Source: Balneolales bacterium (GTDB taxonomy: Bacteria; Bacteroidota; Rhodothermia; Balneolales; Natronogracilivirgulaceae). Taken from it: a stretch of 11,106 nt of DNA. The stretch covers positions 1 to 11,106 of the forward strand of contig SLLP01000183.1 in NCBI GenBank assembly GCA_007133995.1. The letters are read 5' to 3'. Within the stretch, counting starts at the first letter, position 1. Each line of letters begins with the position of its first letter. The position numbers and the translations under genes were made by a program. Below the pieces are notes generated by a model that was not told the origin of the DNA, ran no database searches, and saw nothing but the letters and a program-made list of their open reading frames with translations. Shown here piece by piece: positions 1-5,813 of this stretch.

Positions 1-548
1 CCGCCGCTCTGCCGGAGCACCTGCTTTCGGATGCATGTCACCGAGGTCCATAAAGGCCGCAAACCCGACACATATGCCTCAAGATACTCGTCAAGGGTGA
101 GATAGTGGCTTCCGTTAGCGGCGTGTAACCCAAAGTACTCGCCGGTAAGTACGACACCTCCCGGTTGTACGATCTCCCGGCCGCATCCCAGCACTTGCGC
201 ATTCGGGAACTTGCGGATCAGCTTCGTATAGTTTTCAAGGTGATCGGTATTCCATTCGTCATCGGCATCCAGAAATGCGATCCACTCCGCCCTGGCCTTT
301 TCAATGCCCAGGTTACGTGCGGCATACCCGCCCGGTCCGCTCTCGCTTCGTTCGAAAAAGCGAATGCGCGGATCATCGAAGGCCCGAATCGCCTCCTTGC
401 TGTTGTCGGTGGAGGCATCATCGACGACCACAATCTCGAAGTCGGACCAGGTCTGATCCAGTGCGGATTGCAACGCCCGGCCGATGTGTGGTCCTTTGTT
501 AAATACCGGTACCACAACGGAAAAATAAGGCATCGTACTGTTCTTCAT
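1..548 (-). CDS. GT2-family glycosyltransferase, C-terminus cut by the window edge
   Basis: Reading the minus strand from an ATG at 548 gives 182 residues with no stop before base 1, so only the N-terminal part is present. It is a GT-A-fold family 2 glycosyltransferase: beta-strand FSVVVPVFNKG (about residues 9-19), the nucleotide-binding stretch EIVVVDDASTD (38-48), and the metal-binding DADDEW (94-99), which normally coordinates the UDP- or dTDP-sugar. Such enzymes add one sugar to a lipid-linked glycan at the cytoplasmic face of the inner membrane. The start at 548 (MKNST...) has a GGAG at 563-566, which is rather far upstream. An in-frame ATG at 533 (MPYFSV) begins right at the first beta-strand and is equally plausible. 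The gene follows the GT-B-like gene by 46 bases and is probably in the same operon. Acceptor and sugar cannot be told from the sequence. Confidence 0.9.
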   Translation of the reverse strand, partial: MKNSTMPYFSVVVPVFNKGPHIGRALQSALDQTWSDFEIVVVDDASTDNSKEAIRAFDDPRIRFFERSESGPGGYAARNLGIEKARAEWIAFLDADDEWNTDHLENYTKLIRKFPNAQVLGCGREIVQPGGVVLTGEYFGLHAANGSHYLTLDEYLEAYVSGLRPLWTSVTCIRKQVLRQSG

Positions 549-594
549 ATTTTTGGTCACTGCTCCGGTTCTTTCCCTGGCCTTGTCATTTTCA

Positions 595-2082
595 TTATTT
601 CAGTTCAGCAACAATGTTATTCACCGCTGCATCTCCTGTTTCTTTGAACAGGTAACCGGCCTCAAAGTTGTTCAGGTTCTTCTCTGCAATAGTTGAGATG
701 ATATCTGCGATTTCATCCGGTTCGGCGACGTGCCGGATCCGGTTTCCGGTGATATTTTTAAAAAGATGTCCGATATCATGCAGGTAAAGCTTGATGTCAT
801 TGACCTTCAGGAACACCGGTACTGCCCCGTAGTTCATGGCCTCGAGTGATAGTGTAGATGATATCGTCACACAGGCCAGGGTATTCTTGAGGCTTTCATC
901 CAGACTTGCGCTGAAGTAGTCGTGCCACTCAATGTTGCTGATATGCGCATGTCTCTTTTTGATCTCATCGGGTATGGGGTGATTGGGGTGGCTTCGTATG
1001 CGGATAATGAACTCAGGCATCTGTCGGGCGGTTTCAACGGCGCTATGGATGAACCGGTCCAGATCATCCTCATTGATGAACGGTTTCATGATCTTCTGAA
1101 CGGCAAACAGGACGATGCGCGGGGAGTCAACCGTGATGCCTGTATCGTTTTGATCGTTGCCGTTTCGCGCATTGAGGTTAGGATGACCGACCGTGCGCAC
1201 TTCGATATCGGGATTGTACTCTTCGACGCTTTCCCTGAAGAATTCACCCCAGGCCAGAAAACGGTCGAATGGCATGTTGCGCCAGCCCGTCTTTGGAACC
1301 GACGTACCGATAGAGCCCCACTGCAGACAGTTTGTTTTGCATCCGGTTGCCTTGCTCACGAACCCGACAACATGTAGTATGGAGGTATCTCCCTCTACAA
1401 GCAGTGCTTTTTTGGGCTGATATGCGAGCCAGGTCCCGAGCACCTTGTCTATGGACCGGCAGGCGCTGGCAGCAAGATAATAGACCGGATTCCAGAATGC
1501 GGGAAACGTTCTATGCTCCTTCATGAGCCGGTTTCGATCCACCTCTCCGTTGATTTCGCGTCGGGCCTTGCTGAACACGTAATACCTGACCACCTTGCCC
1601 TCTTGCTCCAGGCGTTCTACGATCTTTTCGGTGTAGGATAAATATTTTTTTTGATTTACAGGGATCACCACATCCACCGGCTTTCTCTTTTTGGATCGTA
1701 TTACGGTTTGCAGCCATAGTGAAATATCCTTGATTACCCGGAAGGGGTACTCCAGCGGCCCCATTTTGACCTGATCCATCTTTTCGGTGACAACCCGGTC
1801 GATCAGTTCTTCATCCACCCGGGGGCTGTCGGATCGAAACAGTCTTTCGATATCCGGATCTTCCATCACCTGCCAATACATTTTGTCTTCAATGATCTGG
1901 CAGAGCTCTATTCCCCTGTACCTTCGGTTCAGAAATCGGCGCTCAACTTTCGTTTTTATTCTGTTGATAAGAAATTCCTGGAGCATACGGGAGTTTTCCC
2001 TGGTTAGTTTACAAGGCAACACAGGTGTGTCAGTGTAACGTTCACTTCCGGCTTCCGTCATAGTCTGACTATTCATGATCAT
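595..2082 (-). CDS. GT-B-fold glycosyl/glycerophospho-transferase-like protein, coupled to PEP mutase
   Basis: A 495-residue protein I cannot assign to a named enzyme. The C-terminal half reads like the second Rossmann domain of a GT-B transferase of the capsule/CDP-glycerol glycerophosphotransferase type: LQWGSIG (253-259, where many relatives have His in place of Trp), FDRFLAWGE (272-280), VGHP (298-301), RIRSHPNH (361-368) and SSTLSLEAMNYGAVPVF (408-424), the usual donor-binding Ser-rich/Glu loop. Residues 1-130 are basic, helical and not recognisable. There is no signal peptide or membrane segment, so it should act in the cytoplasm or on the membrane surface. Its ATG overlaps the TGA of the cytidylyltransferase-PEP mutase gene (ATGA, 2079-2082), implying coupled translation and a linked role. 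A second ATG at 2076 is better placed for the AGGA at 2082-2085 and may be the true start. By context I infer that it may use the CMP-activated product of its neighbour. An ordinary sugar transferase is the alternative. Confidence 0.8.
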   Translation of the reverse strand: MIMNSQTMTEAGSERYTDTPVLPCKLTRENSRMLQEFLINRIKTKVERRFLNRRYRGIELCQIIEDKMYWQVMEDPDIERLFRSDSPRVDEELIDRVVTEKMDQVKMGPLEYPFRVIKDISLWLQTVIRSKKRKPVDVVIPVNQKKYLSYTEKIVERLEQEGKVVRYYVFSKARREINGEVDRNRLMKEHRTFPAFWNPVYYLAASACRSIDKVLGTWLAYQPKKALLVEGDTSILHVVGFVSKATGCKTNCLQWGSIGTSVPKTGWRNMPFDRFLAWGEFFRESVEEYNPDIEVRTVGHPNLNARNGNDQNDTGITVDSPRIVLFAVQKIMKPFINEDDLDRFIHSAVETARQMPEFIIRIRSHPNHPIPDEIKKRHAHISNIEWHDYFSASLDESLKNTLACVTISSTLSLEAMNYGAVPVFLKVNDIKLYLHDIGHLFKNITGNRIRHVAEPDEIADIISTIAEKNLNNFEAGYLFKETGDAAVNNIVAELK

Positions 2083-2086
2083 CCTA
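2076..2086 (-). promoter_or_regulatory. Ribosome binding site and start overlap coupling the PEP mutase and GT-B-like genes
   Basis: On the minus strand the end of the PEP mutase gene reads TAGGATGATCATG. The upstream gene stops at TGA (2081-2079) while an ATG at 2082 overlaps that stop. The AGGA at 2085-2082 lies five bases before a second in-frame ATG at 2076. The motif therefore favours 2076 as start, with 2082 as alternative, and supports re-initiation by ribosomes finishing the upstream gene. It is one of the few clear Shine-Dalgarno-like sequences in the window. Confidence 0.55.
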
Positions 2087-3395
2087 CATCGGGTATCAGA
2101 TGGATGATATCTTTGATAGACATCATGTTGTCGCGCGCTTCGTAGGCGCGCCGGTGTGTGAGGATGCGTTTGGCGGTGTCGACCATGGCCGGATAGGCGC
2201 TGCGCAGCAGCTGGTTGGCGTAGATGACGATGTTCACCCCGGCGTCGGCCAGTTCCTTATCGGTGATGGTGTCGTAACTCGACGGCACCACGACCAGCGG
2301 CACATCGCGGTCAAATTTGGCGAAATGTCCGCAGAATTCCAGAATCTCGTCCGGTTTCTTCTCCCTGGAGTGGATCATTATGCCGTCGGCGCCGGCGTCA
2401 ATGTAGGCTTTGGCGCGATCCACCGCGTCTTTCATGCCCTGTTTGAGGATGAGGCTTTCGATGCGTGCGATTACCATGAAATCATCGGTGATCTGTGATG
2501 CCTTGCCGGCCTTTATCTTGTTGCTGAAATTCTCGATGGTGTCCTGCTGCTGGGGCACGTCGGTGCCGAACAGAGAGTTCTTTTTGAGTCCGACTTTGTC
2601 CTCAATGATGATGGCCGAGACGCCCAGCCGCTCCAGAGTGCGGATGGTGAAGCCGAAGTGCTCGATCTTGCCACCGGTGTCGCCGTCGAAGATGATCGGC
2701 TTGGTGGTAACCTCGAGCAGGTCGTTGATGTTACCGATGCGTGCAGTGATATCCACCGCCTCGATATCCGGCTTGCCTTTCATGGTGGAATCGGTGAGGC
2801 TACTGGCCCACATGCCGTCGAACTCCTGCTGCACCCCATTCACATTCACGTGGGTGTGTTCGACAATAAGTCCGGAGAGACCGCTGTGCGCCTCAATGAT
2901 GCGCACCACTTCTTTGGTGTTGATCAGTCGCTTCAACCGGTTGCGGCGCACATCCGGGGTAATTCCTACCTCGCGCAATGCCTTGTTCAGTTTGGTTGAG
3001 GAGATCCCCTTGGTATATGGAATCTCGATGAGTTCACCGCCCCACTCTTTCAGGGTATCGATGACCTGCTGTCGGGTCCGTTTCTGCGGGCCTTCACGCC
3101 AGTCATCTCCGTGAACCACGTAATCGGGCCTGAGTTCTCTCAGATTCGGTCGGTAATCCAGCTGAAACTGAGGAACCACCCTGGCAACGCCCTTGAGCTG
3201 CTCCACCACCTGCCGACGCTGTTCGTACTCCAGATAGGGCATCCGCTTATAGCTGGCAATAGCTTCATCTGTGAGCAGGCCGATGGTCAATTCACCCAGT
3301 TTGGAGGCCTCTCTGATGATGTTGAGGTGTCCCGGGTGGACCAGATCTGCGCTCATTCCTACGTAAACCTGTTTTTCTTTTTTATTTTCTGCCAT
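2079..3395 (-). CDS. pepM: Bifunctional cytidylyltransferase / phosphoenolpyruvate mutase
   Basis: A 438-residue two-domain protein. Residues about 9-140 form a TagD/ECT-type cytidylyltransferase: HPGH (20-23) is the catalytic nucleotide-binding HxGH, GDDW (96-99) and KGISSTKL (129-136) match the TagD GDDW and ISTT motifs. Residues about 150-438 form PEP mutase of the isocitrate lyase superfamily: EFDGMWASSLTDS (191-203), DGDTGG (237-242, metal-binding Asp residues), EDKVGLKKNS (265-274, the mutase hallmark EDKX5NS) and ARIES (310-314). The mutase converts PEP to phosphonopyruvate, the first step of nearly all phosphonate biosynthesis. The transferase domain would activate a downstream phosphonate (for example aminoethylphosphonate) as a CMP ester. 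PEP mutases with an N-terminal nucleotidyltransferase are a known architecture. The C-terminal domain is certain, while the substrate of the N-terminal domain is inferred. No phosphonopyruvate decarboxylase or aminotransferase is in the window. The start ATG at 3395 has only a weak GAG upstream. Confidence 0.95.
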   Translation of the reverse strand: MAENKKEKQVYVGMSADLVHPGHLNIIREASKLGELTIGLLTDEAIASYKRMPYLEYEQRRQVVEQLKGVARVVPQFQLDYRPNLRELRPDYVVHGDDWREGPQKRTRQQVIDTLKEWGGELIEIPYTKGISSTKLNKALREVGITPDVRRNRLKRLINTKEVVRIIEAHSGLSGLIVEHTHVNVNGVQQEFDGMWASSLTDSTMKGKPDIEAVDITARIGNINDLLEVTTKPIIFDGDTGGKIEHFGFTIRTLERLGVSAIIIEDKVGLKKNSLFGTDVPQQQDTIENFSNKIKAGKASQITDDFMVIARIESLILKQGMKDAVDRAKAYIDAGADGIMIHSREKKPDEILEFCGHFAKFDRDVPLVVVPSSYDTITDKELADAGVNIVIYANQLLRSAYPAMVDTAKRILTHRRAYEARDNMMSIKDIIHLIPDVG

Positions 3396-3436
3396 GGGTC
3401 TCGCTCTGTTGGTTATTTCTTGATTTCCATGCTGTG

Positions 3437-3460
3437 TTCAAGTCACCATACCACCTTGAA
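3437..3460. repeat. Small inverted repeat upstream of the PEP mutase gene
   Basis: TTCAAG (3437-3442) and CTTGAA (3455-3460) form a perfect 6-base inverted repeat with a 12-base spacer, in the 125-base gap between the sialyltransferase-like and PEP mutase genes and about 40-65 bases before the PEP mutase start. It could be a weak RNA hairpin or a protein-binding dyad. It is short enough to occur by chance. I see no clear promoter in the gap and no T-run after the repeat, so it is not a terminator. Confidence 0.3.
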
Positions 3461-3520
3461 GCTCATTGCGGACCGGAAATCTCGTCTGCAAAAAGCTGTC
3501 GTCCGTGTTTTTTTAAAACT

Positions 3521-4282
3521 CTATTTGTGAATAAGCAGATCCAGTTCCTTGTTTTTCAACAGTTTTCTGACCACCTTCCTGTCGGGGATGATGTGCCACT
3601 GAAGGTTGATCTTGTTTTCCATATCCGTCTGTACCACCTTTTTGTTCACCTTGTAGGTATCGCGACGCTCGAAACTGATGCCGGAAATTTCATAGCGGTA
3701 GTCGAAACCATACTCGTCGATAGCAAAAAGCACGGCGAACATGCCGGTTGACGGACGTAAATAGGGTGAAAAATCTTTTTTCTTGTATACATTGCGCTTC
3801 AGGATACCCGCATAAGTGAGTCTCGCAAATTCATAAAGCGACAATTCACGCAATGCGTTGAGTGTTCCCAGCGGCATGTTGTAACCGGTGATCTTTTTCA
3901 GGATGGTATCTCGCTCGCCCCGGGTGATCACACGGATGTTTTTCGGTTGAATACCGAGGTCCAGAAGAATATTGACACTGTCGTTTTCCTCGGTATTGTA
4001 GAGCACAAACCGGGAATATTTAAATTTGTGCATATTACTGATCAGGGTTCCAACCGGCGCCCCTGATGCTTGATATCGCTCAATTCTGTCGTAATTCCGT
4101 ATGCTGTTGCCGTTGATCACGTTGAAGATCTCTTTACCGTTGCCAAGCTGATCCTGAAACAGGATGATGCTGCCATTGACGAAATAGATAATGTCGCAAT
4201 CGGGCATCACACTATCGGGTTTGGAGCCCACGATGGCTATGGACCGGCCGGCCGTACTTTTTCTTTTTTCTGCCTGTGTCAT
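3521..4282 (-). CDS. Sialyltransferase-like (GT42/GT29-like) protein, function unproven
   Basis: A 253-residue soluble protein without signal peptide or membrane helix. Its pattern resembles small bacterial sialyltransferases of the GT42 (Cst-I/II) type. The N-terminal AIVGSKPDS (16-24) corresponds to the CMP-binding IVGNGPS loop, and N36 follows where GT42 has an Asn after the second strand. RPSTGMFAVLFAIDEYGF (176-193) and YEISGISF (197-204) match the TGxxxxxxAxxxGYxxIxLSGIDF block. The WHIIPDRKVVRKL run (229-241) places H230 where GT42 enzymes have their catalytic His (GHSKNTDIKAL). These are motif-level resemblances seen by eye, so a CMP-dependent transferase is only probable. No CMP-sialic acid synthetase lies nearby; the only CMP-forming domain is the fused one in the next gene downstream. 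The gene starts 43 bases after the pyruvyltransferase stop. The start has no good ribosome binding site. Confidence 0.75.
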   Translation of the reverse strand: MTQAEKRKSTAGRSIAIVGSKPDSVMPDCDIIYFVNGSIILFQDQLGNGKEIFNVINGNSIRNYDRIERYQASGAPVGTLISNMHKFKYSRFVLYNTEENDSVNILLDLGIQPKNIRVITRGERDTILKKITGYNMPLGTLNALRELSLYEFARLTYAGILKRNVYKKKDFSPYLRPSTGMFAVLFAIDEYGFDYRYEISGISFERRDTYKVNKKVVQTDMENKINLQWHIIPDRKVVRKLLKNKELDLLIHK

Positions 4283-4325
4283 TTAATGTTTGTCAGGTCT
4301 TTCAGCATGGATCAAACCTCATTGC

Positions 4326-5690
4326 TTAAAATGCCTGATGGCTCAGCGTTGAACACAACCCGTATTTCACCCTGAATGAGTTGGTGTGCGCCTGGTTGAT
4401 CAGGCGTTTGCGCAGATCATCACCTGCATCCATTTTCCGAATTACGTCATTGACGATAGCAGATATATTGGATTCGACCGGATCAATGGGGAAAACTACC
4501 GGTTCATCATAATCCAGTATATGTTGCAAGCCACCGGTCAACTGCTCGCCGCTGTCCAGGATGGTGCAGGGTGCCCCACCCAGGGAAGCCATGATGGCGG
4601 GATGATAGCGGCCACCGACATAGGCACGGGCTCCGGCCAGCAGTCCGGTCCCGGCAAAAAGGTTGATCGTTGATGCAACAAACGGGATGGCAAGGCGCTC
4701 ACAAAGCGGCCGGAGGAACTCATTGCCTTCGGGGTCTACTACAACAATCTGCATGCCGGTCTGCCGTATGAGTTCGTTGATGAGTTTGTCATAAAACCCG
4801 ATCCACATTTCATCTTGCCGGCCGGTCGGACACGCATCGCTGCTCACGCAGATATAGGGATTGGACCATGATCCGGTGCCACGGTACACCTGGTCTGTTT
4901 CCGGCCAGGGTTCGAGAAGTTCGGGATTTTTGGTCATCGTGTCGGAATCCAGCAGCGAGGCGTACCGGGTCCGCCAGGTGAAGAGCGCATCGGGGTACCA
5001 TCTTGCGTTATCAAAACCCAGTTCCTGCATCACTTGCAGCGAAAACGGATCGCACATAACGAAAACATCACATTTTCGCAGGGATCTGGTAACAATATTC
5101 ATCTCTTCGTCGGCTACCGGTTTGCGGGTATGACCGTTCGAAGTATTGAATACGTTCGATTGGTAGTAACTATGAGAGTCGCTGCCGGCAATGATATTCA
5201 CGAAGGTGACCGGTTTGCCAAGTGATGCCGCCAGTTCTACGGCAAACAGCTGGAATTTTTGTTCGCGGGTCATTGGCCTGTGGAGAACGGCCGCACCGCC
5301 GCCATTGATCACCACCCTGTCTGCTTGCGTGAATTGTTGCTCCAGTTCGGCGAGACGCGTGTTGCCGCGTCTCACTTCGCGCCGGAACAATTCGAGTGTG
5401 CGGGCCGGATCCGGCATCACATAGTCATCGCGGCCTCCGATGAGACGGTAAAGTGCGTTGAAGGTGCGGGTTTTACGGATCAGCCGTGAGACGGTGCGTC
5501 CATGACGACCGTTACTGAGATAAGAGCGCAATGGTCCAACAGGCTGACGCTTGATTGCCAGTTCGCGCGGGATAGAGATGATCTTGCCACGAAAACCGAG
5601 AATCTGACCAAGAGCAATGCTGGTGCCCCGGCTTCCCCAGTTGCGTGTTTCACGATTATCGCAGACCAAAAGAATCTTTCTGTTATTCAT
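4326..5690 (-). CDS. Polysaccharide pyruvyltransferase family protein
   Basis: A 454-residue protein of the CsaB/WcaK-type polysaccharide pyruvyltransferase family (PF04230). It opens with KILLVCDNRETRNWGSRG (5-22), the NxGD-like N-terminal loop that starts this GT-B-like fold, then VVINGGGAAV (126-135), the typical glycine-rich strand-loop. Near the C-terminus comes GGRYHPAIMASLGGAP (359-374), the family's SGRxHxxIxAxxxGxP signature with Gly in place of the first Ser; the Arg-x-His is retained. Characterised members transfer an enolpyruvyl-derived group from PEP to a sugar, making a pyruvate ketal on cell-wall or exopolysaccharide glycans. Some family members have other roles, so the reaction is inferred. 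The family usually runs 300-400 residues; here extra length lies around 45-120, a basic segment. A GGAAG about 12 bases before the ATG at 5690 is a weak ribosome binding site. Confidence 0.88.
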   Translation of the reverse strand: MNNRKILLVCDNRETRNWGSRGTSIALGQILGFRGKIISIPRELAIKRQPVGPLRSYLSNGRHGRTVSRLIRKTRTFNALYRLIGGRDDYVMPDPARTLELFRREVRRGNTRLAELEQQFTQADRVVINGGGAAVLHRPMTREQKFQLFAVELAASLGKPVTFVNIIAGSDSHSYYQSNVFNTSNGHTRKPVADEEMNIVTRSLRKCDVFVMCDPFSLQVMQELGFDNARWYPDALFTWRTRYASLLDSDTMTKNPELLEPWPETDQVYRGTGSWSNPYICVSSDACPTGRQDEMWIGFYDKLINELIRQTGMQIVVVDPEGNEFLRPLCERLAIPFVASTINLFAGTGLLAGARAYVGGRYHPAIMASLGGAPCTILDSGEQLTGGLQHILDYDEPVVFPIDPVESNISAIVNDVIRKMDAGDDLRKRLINQAHTNSFRVKYGLCSTLSHQAF

Positions 5691-5757
5691 TGGGTGTATT
5701 TCTTCCGGTTAATTGGAAGGTTGCAGATCCGTAAGCGCATGTCCTGCCTGCTGAGGG

Positions 5758-5803
5758 GCCGGTGCCGGTGCTGATACCATTGCCGATCGATACCGTTACC
5801 GTT
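5758..5803. repeat. Cluster of short tandem duplications in the gap before the pyruvyltransferase gene
   Basis: In the 123-base gap between the ABC flippase and the pyruvyltransferase gene, three different units are each duplicated in tandem: GCCGGT at 5758-5763 and 5764-5769, CGAT at 5784-5787 and 5788-5791, and ACCGTT at 5792-5797 and 5798-5803. A GATACC also occurs twice between them. The pattern suggests local replication slippage in a non-coding spacer. No function is evident, and I see no promoter or terminator here. Confidence 0.4.
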
Positions 5804-5813
5804 CGAAGCGGGT

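Noticed and set aside
12..22. An 11-base match (CCGGAGCACCT) between the left edge and the right edge in opposite orientation
   Set aside because: It is short, lies within the GT2 coding region at the left, and lacks any element structure. An 11-base match somewhere in 11 kb is expected by chance.
2410..3114. A 234-codon plus-strand open frame opposite the PEP mutase fusion
   Set aside because: It is a shadow of a gene with clear catalytic motifs on the other strand. Its Ser/Arg-rich translation shows no recognisable feature.
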